Part shown: piece by piece, positions 26,001 through 36,850 of the stretch | Numbering within the stretch: position 1 is the stretch's first letter | How the letters are laid out: the number at the start of each line of letters is the position of its first letter | Assembly (NCBI GenBank): GCA_030761205.1 | Contig: JAULJL010000011.1 | Location: 16,916,501-16,980,500 of the forward strand | Length of the DNA: 64,000 nt | DNA from: Fremontodendron californicum | Lineage: Eukaryota > Streptophyta > Magnoliopsida > Malvales > Malvaceae | Direction of reading: 5' to 3' | Position numbers and translations under genes: made by a program | Notes under the pieces: generated by a model | The model's input: the letters and a program-made list of their open reading frames with translations, nothing else | What the model was told of the DNA's origin: nothing | Database searches by the model: none

Positions 26001-28650
26001 AAAATGGGCATAGCCTCTCACCTAACCATATTCACTTGGTATTGGCAAGATCATGAAGCCTTTCCATTTCAAAAATCAGAAAATAAACCATGTTAAAAAA
26101 CAAAATTAATGTCAGCTTCATGGTAGGTAAAAATGGGCATAGCCTCTCCCCTAACCATGGTCACTTGGTCTTGCCAAGATCATGTAGCCATTTCAACCTT
26201 TTTGCTTTATCTTTTTGTAAAAAATCAGAATATAAAGTACTTAAACAAACCTTCTAAAAATCACTTTTTTCACAATAACATGTAAGGAAGAAAAAAGAAA
26301 AAACCAACACAAACAAACAACCACATTTGGCCAAAGCAAGAACTACGTAAAAAAATTGTTTTCAACCATTTGGTGAAGAAGAAGAGATGAAAACTTAAGT
26401 AAACATTTAAAAAACTTTATTTCTATGAAAAATGTAGTAGGAAAACAAGATAGAAAATCAAGAAATCACCATGGAAAACAAGAAGAAAGCTATGCTAGAG
26501 CTTGTAGAGATGACTACCTTCAAGCTCTTCTATTGAAAACCTTTTTTTTCTTTCTTTCAAAACCTTTTTCTTTGCTAAATTAGCTACTGACTTCAGCCAA
26601 AAGACTTATGAAAAAATGAAATCACCCCCCCTCTAATGGCTTGGCCGAATAGCCCTCCAACCTTTCGATGGAAATTGCACTTTTTCTCCCTCAATTTTGG
26701 CCGTTAGATTAAGATATTTTGATGACAACATAAAAATGTCATCTTTCCAATTGATATCAGCCCTTAGATGTGTGCTCAGCCCTTAGATGCAAAAGAGGAC
26801 CAGTCCCATGCACTCCCTTGCTTGCCCCGTTGAGTGCCTACCCTTGGATTAGTTGTGCTCTTCCATTCTTGGTCATTGGATGAGGAGAACATAAAAATGA
26901 CATCTTGTAAATTAAATCCAGCCCTTAACATGTTTTCTCAGCCCTAGTAGATGGCCTAAGACATTGGATGAAAAGAGACAATCCCATGCACTCCCTTGCT
27001 TGGCCGAATGGATACTCAACTTTGGATGAATTGTGCTCATCTTTTTTCTTCCATTCTTGGCCATTAGATGAGGGTTCTTTCATGACAAATAAAAATTTCA
27101 TCTTGGCATTTAAACTTGGCCATTGGATGGTGCATTCAACTTTTCTACAAGGCACCTAAGCCATTGGATGAAGGGGGGACCATTTGCAAGGTGTTAGTGG
27201 TAGCATGTGAGCTTGATAGTGACTAAGGAATTAAATTGATCAAGATTCCTTCTTCTCCTCTATGCTGGCTGATCAAAGGAGGTAAAATCCCAGCAATTCC
27301 TTCTTCTTTCATATTTTTCTTAATTACAAATTTGCCGTTTTTGGTTTCTTTGGTGAAATGACTTTTTTGCCCCCCGAACCTAAATAAATAGCAAACTGAC
27401 TCCAAATTCAAAATTTCTTTTTTCAATACTTCCAGAATAATGAAAAAATGAATTCTGGAATTTTTCAAAATTTTCTGAGTCCATTTGCTATTTATTTCAG
27501 ATTTATTTCCAAAATTGCCCCTTTTATGCTCCCGAACTTTACCATTTTTAAACGAGCTCCGAATCCATGTTTTTTCTTCACCAATCTATTGCAAATATTT
27601 TTAAAATGTGATATGGAAGTTTTCATAATTTTTGGAGCTCATTTGCTATTGTGTCGGGATTTATCTGCTTGAATTATTGCGTAGGGGACCTGAGATTTTT
27701 CCATTTTGCAAAGGACCTCCGAATCAAGATTTTATTTTGCAAATATATTTCAAATAATTTAAAAATGAGATCTACAAATTTTTATAATTTTTGGAACTCA
27801 TTTGCTATTTTTTCGGGATTTATCCTGTTGAATTTCTACATTTGGGACCCGGGATTTGGCCATTTTGCAAATGAACTCTGAATCAAGATTTTCTTTCGCC
27901 AATCTATTCAAAATGAATTAATAATGAGATTTGCAAATTTTTAGAATTTTTGGAGTTCATTTGCTATTTTTCCCATATTTTCAAATTTTTACCTTTTTGC
28001 CTCTGAAGCCCGGTTTTGCTCAAAACAAGTTTGATTTTCAGATTTTCTTCAAACTGAGCCTTGGGCTATCCTTTTCTAATCACTAAACATCAATTAGGAG
28101 CTTTAGTCTTACCGAATCGAGCCATTTCTGCAATTCTTCCAAATTTCACCGAAATCTACCAAAAACCCTAATTCTCGGTTTTCTTCCGAATTGACTTTTC
28201 TATCAATTTTTCTTCCAAGTGGCTTATCCATTACCTGTACTCAGTACTTATCTTTCATTTGGAATCTTCAATTCCTACCAATTTGATCGTTTAAGCACTT
28301 TTCCCAAATTTCCCGAACTAGGGTTTCTTTTCTACTGAATCTCCGTAACCTAACTTCCGAACTCTATATCTTTCAATGTAGACCTGGGATTATCAAAATA
28401 CTTTCACCGTTTTTCAATTGAATCTCAAATCTTGATTTTGAAAGTTAGTTGACTTTTTTAGTAGTTGACTTTTTTGAGGTTGACTTATTTGGGGTTGATT
28501 TTTTCGATTTTGACTTTTTCTGTCTGCTTTCTTAGTCTAAGTCTTGGAGTACCACCTGCAGGATGACAAAAGCCTTTTAGCATTCTAAAACATCAATTTA
28601 GGAAGAAAACATACCTGATTTGGGGGTCCGGACAAAATTAGGTGTCTACA
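23003..28650 (-). mobile_element. S2, solo LTR
   Basis: Starts TGTCGCAACC, ends TGTCTACA, and is flanked by GGCCT at 22998-23002 and 28651-28655. It is 5648 bp, the longest LTR here, the extra length lying in U3. It contains the conserved box near 23305, degenerate repeats at about 23740-24000, the 159-bp-type units at about 27630-27960 and a TTGACT cluster at about 28449-28520. No coding capacity is visible. Confidence 0.93.
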
Positions 28651-28655
28651 GGCCT

Positions 28656-30082
28656 AAGTCATAAATAATGTGGCATGACATGAAATGCATGAAAATACAG
28701 CAAAGTGAATGCATGAAATGCATGATTTAAAGCCTAAGTGATATGGAAAATGCATGGCATAAATAACCTAAATCCCTAGCATGAGTTTGCATGGAAATAA
28801 ATGCTATCCTAACTTAACATGCATGAACTAGTGTCTAAATGACATTAAATATAATGAAAATGGCCTAATGCCTAAATGACATGGGAAATGACATGGCATA
28901 TGAAAAAGGCTAATGTCTAAATGTCATGGAACAATAACATGGCATATAAAAATAGCGTAATGCTTAAATGACATGTAAAATGACATGGAATAATAAAAAT
29001 GGCCTAAAGCTAAATGACATGTAAAATGACATAGAATAATAAAATAACCTAAACTTAAATGACATGGAATAATAAAAATGGCCTAAAGCTAAATGACATG
29101 TGAAATGAAATGGCATATGAAAATGGCCTAATGTCTAAATGTCATGGAAAAATAACATGTCATATGAAAATGGCCTAAAGCTAAATGACAATACACATGG
29201 CCGAATAGCCTAGGAACCAAAGCGTTGTGAGAAATGTCATGTAAAATGACCTAACTAAATTCTACGGAAGATGTTATGAAAAATGGAAATGGCCTAAACT
29301 ATATGAAAATAGCCCCAAGATGCAAAAATATGACATAGGTCAAAAGAACAAGATGGTTAGCAAGAATATAAATATACATAAAGATAAACAATAATAGAAA
29401 TAAGCAAGTTAAAGTAAGCAAATAAATAAAAAAGAGATGAGCTCCATGGTTGGTACATTGGACAAAGCCCCCCCTAACCATTATCTCTTGATTTTCATCA
29501 AGGTCATAAGCCTTTTCAATCACAAAATTATAAAAAATAAGTAAGGTAAGAAAAAAATATGGAGATGAGCTCCATGGTTGGTATATTGGACAAAGCCCAC
29601 CCTAACCATTATCACTTCATTTTTATCAAGATCATGAAGCCTAACCATTGTTTTATTTATTTTTTGAAAAGAAAGAACAACAAGAAAGATGTAAAAAAAA
29701 TGGTAGAAATCACATGGAAAACAAGAAATAAAGCATGAGGAAGAAGAAGAAAAAATGTAGTAGCAATGGTAGAATGGCTACCTTCACAAAAGCTTTCTTG
29801 CTTTCTTTCAAAAACTTTTTTTTTTCTCAATAATCTACTGACCTTCCCTCTCAAATGCTCAGCCACTTAAGGAAAAATAAAACATTCCCCCCTCTCTTAG
29901 CCTTGGCTGAATAGCCCCTCCACTATGGGATAGATTTTTACACTTTTTCTCCTCCAATCTTGTCCCTTAGATTAAGATATTTTCATGACAACATAAAAAT
30001 GTCATCTAGCCAATTTATAGCAGACCTTAATATGTGTACTCAGCCCTTGTAATAACCTCAGCCCTTAGATGAAAAAGAGGAC
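28656..30082 (-). mobile_element. S3 middle arm
   Basis: Continues S3 from the word broken at 23002 (GATTGGCCT then AAGTCATAAA) to the E2 insertion point. It contains a run of AAATGACATGG-type repeats (about 28790-29190) and an imperfect tandem pair reading GAGCTCCATGGTTGGTA near 29438 and 29566. Non-coding. Confidence 0.85.
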
Positions 30083-33000
30083 TGTCGCAACCTAAAAAAA
30101 AAATAAGGACGAGTCTCATCGCAAGACTTTATTATTCGTTAGGCGTGACATTAAAAAAAATCGAGGAAAAGTCGACTTAATTCCTCTAGAAAAATGAAGG
30201 TTTTGAAAATGACCTTAAAAAAGACATGGAGTCGCCACCAATCTTTTTTAGCTAGGTGTGATCGGCCACCTATTAAAACCGGTTTTATAAAATATTTTAA
30301 AAATTAATTAAAACATTTTAAAAACCAATTTCAAGTCTGCGTTTTAAACCAGAGAAATCAAAGAAGCGGGTTCGGGAGTCGGTTACGTGTGGGGAAGGAT
30401 TAGCATCCCCACAATGCCCGTATAAATCAGTACCTTATTAATCGTGTGTTATCTCAAGTCTCGGTAAAAAGTTGGTTTTAAATTTAGTATTTCAAGTTAA
30501 TTCCCAATTTAAAGAAAAATAATTTCATTTTTTTTATTGAAAATGATCCAGAATTTATAAATTCAAAATTTTCCTATATTCCCCAACAAACGTGGCAAAA
30601 TATAGAAATTTTTATTAGTTTTGGAAAACTTTCCGAATCATTCTCTTTTTTGAAAGAAAGATATTCCTTTATTAATGATAATTGATGATATTCCCTCCAG
30701 CAAACCCGGTAGAGAACTCATGAATTATTTTAACTCGGGAATATCTTTATTTTTATTGAAAACCATTATCTTTTGAAAACATTTAAAATAAATGAATACG
30801 TATATGCTAAATAAAGATAACTAAATAAAAGCATAGGATATCATGAAATATTCGAAACCATATAATAAACCATGTAACATCAAAAAATATAAATCAAAAT
30901 AACAACAATATCATAGAAATTATTATAGCAAGAATCACATATTATATAAAATGCATGAATATAAAAATGCAATGCATGAAATGTATTTTTTTCCTTTAAT
31001 TAAGGAAATCCGTATATCTAAAAAGATATCCGGCTACCTTAGGAAAATATGTCAAATTAAATATTCTAAAACCAAAATACTTTGTGATTGTTTGAAAACA
31101 ATTTTGAAAAGCTTGAATTAAAAATAAAAACTGGGCTAATTTCTTTAAAATGGCTCTAATTTCCTAAGTTTAAAAAATCCGGACTTGACTACCCTTAACC
31201 CGGGACTTGAAAAACCATTTTTAGAGTTTGAAAAGGCTTAGAAATTACCCTAAGTCAGTAGCTAACCCTTCTAATCAGCCCACTCTAAGTAAATTAACCA
31301 AAAGAGAAAATTGTTTTTTTTTTTAAATTCAATTCTGACTCCACTGTCCAGTTTTAATCCACGAATTTTTATCCTATTTTTAAAAATTCCAAAAATTCTA
31401 AAAAAAATACTGGAAACTCAGAACATGTAAAACTACACGGAAAAATATCGGCTTAATTTTCGAATCAAAGATGAATTCCCAGAAAAATCAGAGATGTACG
31501 AGTTTTTGGAGGAGAAAAAACTGCTTTGTTTTTCTTTAAATTCAATTCTGACTCCACTGTCCAGTTTTAATCCACGATTTTTTACCCTATTTTAAAAAAT
31601 TCCAAAAATTCTAAAAAAAATACTGGAGACTCAGGACATATAAAACTACATGATAAAAAATTGGCTTAATTTTCTGATCAAAGATGAATTCCCAGAAAAA
31701 TCGGAGATGTACGAGTTTTGGGTGGAAAAAAAAACTGCTTTGCCAACACATTTTTTTTGTCTTTGATAAAATCATTTAAAAATAAAAATAAAAATATTTG
31801 AAACTCATAAAATGACTTGAAAGCAGTAGCTAGGACTTTTTGAAAGTTAGATAAAAATTGGCTAAGTAAAAAAAATCACAAAGGTAGAATAATCAATTTG
31901 ACAAACTTAATTTTCCACAAGTGTGCTCAAGAGAGCATGACTTTGAACCATTATTTGGCTCAAGTCATTATTCAAGTGGCATGAACATGAAATGCATGAA
32001 ACAATGCAGCAAACATAATGCATGAAATGCATGGATCTAAACCTAAATGTAAGGAAAATGCATGACATAAATAATATGGCCTAGACCTAACATGAATTTG
32101 CATGGCATTTAATGTAACCTAGACCTAAGACATGCATGGCATTTTCACAAACACAATGCTTAATTCAAAAATCCAACCAAATATCATGCAAATGCAAAAA
32201 CCTAACAACTAGCATGACAAAAAATACAACACACAATGCAAAACACATGGAGTAGCCAAATGGCCCCAAGCTCCAACAAGCATGGCATTTTCACAAACAC
32301 TTGGTATGCTAGCATGAAAAACTAAGTCAAAACACAAAAATCACACAAGCATTTTCACAAACACCTAATATACCAAATCTAAAACATGCTCACTAAGATA
32401 TAAAACAAGAATCATGCAAAGAATCACACAAGCATTTTCACAAACACTTAATATGCTAACTCTAAAACATGCTCAAATTTAAACAACATGAAAACAGAAA
32501 ATTAAAAATGCAAAAACATGATATCTAAGACATAAATGGCAACAAACAAAGCAACCAAATTAAATATAACTTAAGAACATGAAATAACATAACACTTAAA
32601 ACATCAAAAACAAAGAAAATAGCATAAACAATATGGTAAAATGAATTGAAACAACAACTTAAAATAAATAATGTAAGCCATTTGGCCATGGTGAGTTTAT
32701 TGTAAAAACAAAATGTAAAAAAAATATACTTAAGAAAGGAAATGAAGGAAGAACAAGAAACATTATTTTAAAATGAAAACTCACCAAGTAGAGATTAAAA
32801 TAGCAAAAAACAAGAATAGAAAATGAAAGTGCAAGAGTTGGTGCTCAAGAGCAACCTCAAGAAGCTAATATTTCAAGCTTTTCTCTTCAAACTTTCCTTT
32901 ATTTCTAAACTTTTCTTTTTTTGCTCTCAACCAAGAAGATAAAAACTAAGAAAAACTAAGAGAAATCAGCCAAAATGGAAAAGAAGAAACCAAAATCTGC

Positions 33001-33659
33001 CTCCCTCCCCTTAGGGCTAGCCTTAATGCATGGTTATATAGCCTCCAAGATGTTGTCATTTTTGTGTAACCTAATTTCCATCAAATGGCCAATAATTCAA
33101 GATGAAAAGTCATGAAATTACCACCTTTAGATTAGCATCTCAGCCCTCTCAAATTACAGCTATGCAAAAATAATGTTGACATCTTTCTTAACCTATGTGG
33201 TTTAATCACCATGGCTTGATCAAAGAGAATGGTTAACTAACTCTTGATTTTTAACCACTTGATTGAAAAAAAAAAAAATTAGAAGCTTCCTCCTTTCTTT
33301 GGGCTTGGGCATGCCAGCACTTCTCTTTTCCAGCCCAACTCTGATTTTTTTGAAGGACCAAAAAAGCCCTTTTCGGTTGCTTGGGTGAAATGACCATTTT
33401 GCCCCCCGGATGCAAATAAATATCAAACGGACTCCAAATTCAATTTTTCTTTTTTTAATACTTCCAAAATAATAAAATATTGAGTTCTGGAAGTTTTCAA
33501 AATTATCCGAGTCCGTTTGCTATTTATTTGGATTTTTTTCTTCCCAAAAATGCCCTTTTATGCCCCTACATTTTACCATTTTTTAAACGAGCTCCAAATC
33601 AAGATTTTTCTTCACCAATCTCTTCAAAATAATTAAAAAGTGTGATCTGGAAGTTTTCA

Positions 33660-33990
33660 TAATTTTTGGAGCTCATTTGGTATTTTTTTGGGATTTATCG
33701 GCTTGAATTACTGCATAGGAGGCCCGGGATTTGGCCATTTTGCAAACGAACTCGGAATCAAGATTTTCTTTCGCAAATCTCTTCCAAATAATTTAAAAAT
33801 GAGATTTGCCAAATTTCAGAATTTTTGGAGTCCATTTGCTATTTTTCCGGGATTTATCTTTTTGAATTACTGCATAAGAAGCCCGGGATTTGGCCACTTT
33901 GCAAACGAACTCGGAATCAAGATTTTCTTTCTCCAATCTCTTTCAAATGATTTAAGAATGAGATTGACAAATTTTCCATAATTTTCGGAG
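33660..33990 (+). repeat. 159-bp tandem units in E2 3' LTR
   Basis: The word GGGATTTATC recurs at 33690 and 33849, 159 bp apart, within units reading CCCGGGATTTGGCCA and AACTCGGAATCAAGATTTTC. The period is a multiple of three, so the plus strand (antisense to the element) stays open across units. Copy number differs among LTRs. Confidence 0.85.
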
Positions 33991-34481
33991 TCCATTTGCT
34001 ATTTTTCCCAAATTTTTCCAATTTTACCCTTTAACCTCCGAAACCCGGTTTTGCTCAAAACAAGTCCGATTTTCAGATTTTCTTCAATATGAGCCTTGGG
34101 CCATCCTTTTTAATCATTCCTCATCCATTGGGGGCTTTGGTCTTACCAAGTCGGGCTATTTCTGTGATTCTTCCGATTTCACCGAAATCCACTAAAAACC
34201 CTAATTCTCGGTTTTCTCCCGGATTGACTTTTTTTTCGGTTTTTCTTGCAAGTGACTTCTCCATTACCCGTAGTCAGTGCTTATCTTTCATTTGGAACCT
34301 TCAATTTCGACCAGTTTGATCGTTTAAGCACTTTTCCCCAAATTTCTCGGATTAGGGTTCCTTTCTACTGAATCTCCAAATCCCAACTTCCGAACTCCAT
34401 ATCTTTCAATGTAGACCTCGGATTATCAAAATTCTTTCGCCATTTTTCAATTGAACTTAAAATCTTGATTTTGAAAGTGGG

Positions 34482-34564
34482 TTGACTTTTTCAGTAGTTG
34501 ACTTTCTGGGGTTGACTTTTTCGGAGTTGACTTTTTCGGGGTTGACTTTTTTTCAAGTTTGACT
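34482..34564 (+). promoter_or_regulatory. Cluster of six W-box cores in E2 3' LTR
   Basis: TTGACT occurs at 34482, 34498, 34512, 34527, 34542 and 34559 on the plus strand, about 130-215 bp inside the outer U3 edge. TTGACC/T is the known core bound by WRKY factors. Regulation by stress is an inference; the clustering is seen. Confidence 0.6.
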
Positions 34565-34697
34565 TTTTGTGCTCTCCCTCTTAAACTAAGTCTCGGAGTA
34601 CCACCTGCAGGATGAAAACAGTTTTTTACACTTGGGAACATCAATATGGGAAGAAAACATACCTGTTTAGTGGTCCGGACAAAATTAGGTGTCTACA

Positions 34698-34715
34698 GCT
34701 GCCCCTCTTTGGCTA
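34698..34715 (-). other. E2 polypurine tract
   Basis: On the element's sense strand TAGCCAAAGAGGGGCAGC abuts the TGTAGACACC start of the 3' LTR. The G-rich core matches E1 17251-17266. Confidence 0.88.
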
Positions 34716-34800
34716 TTGCTGAGAATCAGGAATCAGGCAAAGATAAACCGACACTAATTTTGTACGGTCAGTGACATCACATGTGAAGGAAAGGGAAAGG

Positions 34801-34986
34801 GGTTTTTTTTTTTTTTTTTTTCTTTTTCATTTTAATTTTTTTCATTTTCTATTTTTCATTTTTTCATTTTTTCTTCTTTCTTCTTTTTTTCTTTTTTCTT
34901 TTTTCCTTTTTCCTTTTTTTTATTTTTTTTTATTTTTTTTTTATTTTTTTATTTTTTTTCTATTTTCTCTTTTTTCATTTTTTTTT
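34801..34986 (-). other. E2 purine-rich tract (pyrimidine-rich on plus)
   Basis: About 185 bp of nearly pure T and C on the plus strand, hence A/G on the sense strand, just upstream of the PPT. Open frames across it encode only Phe/Leu/Ser runs and are not genes. E1 has a shorter equivalent at 17090-17165. Confidence 0.75.
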
Positions 34987-35088
34987 AAAAACAATAAATT
35001 GAAGATTTTGTCCTTAAATTGAATTCCCTGCCTAAACAAGGCTCGATTCATCTTAAGGGAATGAATTCGATTTCAAAAGAAAAATTTA

Positions 35089-36417
35089 TGCTCGAAGGGC
35101 TTTAAAATTGGTGCCCGAAGGTCTTAAAATGGTGCCCGGAGGTCTTAAAAATTGGTGCCCGGAGGTCTTAAAAATTGGTGCCCGGAGGTCTTACCCATGA
35201 AAAAAGTTATGCCCGGAGGTCTTAAAGATGTTGCCCGGAGGTCTTACCTGTGATTTGAAAAATTATGCCCGGAGGTCTTAAAAATTGGTGCCCGGAGGTC
35301 TTACCCCTGAAAAAAGTTATGCCCGGAGGTCTTAAAGATGTTGCCCAGAGGTCTTACCTATGATTTGAAAAAAATTATGACCGAAGGTCTTAAAAATTAG
35401 TGCCCGGAGGTCTTACCCCTAAAAAAATAATGCCCGGAGGTCTTAAAGATGTTGCCCGGAGGTCTTACCTGTGATTTGAAAAATTATGCCCGGAGGTCTT
35501 AAAAATGGTGCCCATAGGCCTTACCCCTGAAAATAGAGTTATGCCCGGAGGTCTTAAAGATGTTGCCCGGAGGTCTTACCTGTGATTTGAAAAATTATGC
35601 CCGGAGGTCTTAAAATGGTGCCCGGAGGTCTTAAAAATTGGTGCCCGGAGGTCTTACCTGTGATTTGAAAAAAATGCGCTGTATGCGACTTTAAAAATGA
35701 TGCCCGGAGGTCTTAAGAATGGTGCCCGGAGGCCTTACCCATAATTTGGAAGAAATGCGCTGTATGCGACTTTAAAAATGATGCCCGGAGGTCTTAAGAA
35801 TGGTGCCCGGAGGCCTTGCCCATAATTTGGAAGAAATGCGCTGTACGCGACTTTAAAAATGATGCCCGGAGGTCTTAAGAATGGTGCCCGGAGGCCTTAC
35901 CTGTGATTTGGAAGAAATGCGCTGTATGCGACTTTAAAAATGATGCCCGGAGGTCTTAAGAATGGTGCCCGGAGGCCTTACCCGTGATTTGGAAGAAATG
36001 CGCTGTATGCGACTTTAAAAATGATGCCCGGAGGTCTTAAGAATGGTGCCCGGAGGCCTTACCCATAATTTGGAAGAAATGCGCTGTATGCGACTTTAAA
36101 AATGATGCCCGGAGGTCTTAAGAATGGTGCCCGGAGGCCTTACCCGTGATTTGGAAGAAATGCGCTGTATGCGACTTCAAAAATGATGCCCGGAGGTCTT
36201 AAGAATGGTGCCCGGAGGCCTTACCCATAATTTGGAAAAAATGCGCTGTATGCGACTTTAAAAATGATGCCAGGATGTCTTAAGAATAGTGCCCGGAGGC
36301 CTTACCCCTGAAAAAAGTTATGCCCGGAGGTCTTAAAGATGTTGCCCGGAGGTCTTAAAGATATTGCCCGGAGGTCTTACCTGTGATTTGAAAAATTATG
36401 CCCGGAGGTCTTAAAAA
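35089..36417 (-). repeat. E2 minisatellite, GCCCGGAGG-based
   Basis: Several tens of ~18-24 bp units built on TGCCCGGAGGTCTTAAAAAT fill 1.3 kb. The GC content is clearly above the surroundings. It occupies the same slot between gag and PPT as the unrelated-looking 71-bp array of E1. The flank at 35017-35075 is the shared anchor (CTTAAGA...GAGCC...CAGGGAA on the sense strand). Confidence 0.93.
35676..36322 (-). repeat. 81-bp higher-order repeat within the E2 minisatellite
   Basis: The word GCGCTGTATGCGACTTTAAA recurs at 35676, 35757, 35838, 35919, 36000, 36081, 36162 and 36243, exactly 81 bp apart each time. Each unit holds two GCCCGGAGG monomers. The units are almost identical, so the amplification is recent. 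Confidence 0.95.
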
Positions 36418-36850
36418 TGTTCTTTGAAGAATTGTTGAAAATTACTCTAACGATTTTGAGAAGATGCGAATGCTTTTTGATGTAGATGCAGGTGTTGAAT
36501 AAGACACGAAATGACTTAAACTGGTGCAAATGTCTTTAATGCAAATGTAAATGACTTGGATTGATGCCCATGTTTCATGATGCAGATGCCCCTACTAATT
36601 GTGTTCATGTAACTGGTTTATGAATGGTGTAACTACAATTACCACACAGTAATGAAAATGCAATGATTCTAGAAATGATGCAATTGCTTGAGATGGCACA
36701 AATACGAATTCCATGAAGAATGTAAATGTAAAGGTAAAATACAGATGCTTATGGAATAATGCCAATGCAAATACCCATGAATGATGCAAATGCTTGCCGA
36801 CACTGTGCAGATGCAAAAGCTCGATAAAGAGATGAGTGCTCATGAGTGAT
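36418..36850 (-). repeat. E2 3' UTR, worn GATGCAAATG repeats
   Basis: Recurrent GATGCAAATG/TGCAAATGTAAATGAC words. This is the counterpart of the ~41-bp repeats of E1 (15370-15795) read on the other strand. The 125-codon open frame across it is not supported as a gene. Confidence 0.65.

Larger units (their letters stand above)
30083..34697 (-). mobile_element. E2 3' LTR (left copy on the plus strand)
   Basis: 4615 bp from TGTCGCAACC to TGTCTACA. Compared by eye with 43963-48578 it shows about seven substitutions (for example near 30429, 30887, 31293 and 31954) and one missing A in the run near 32718. Contains the conserved U5 box (about 30385-30430), a PBS-like word at 30228-30237 and a U3 TTGACT cluster (34482-34564). 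Confidence 0.97.

Noticed and set aside
34771..35022. 83-codon open frame of Phe/Ser/Leu
   Set aside because: It is a translation of a pyrimidine-rich low-complexity tract beside the E2 PPT; no protein-like composition and no homologous frame in E1.
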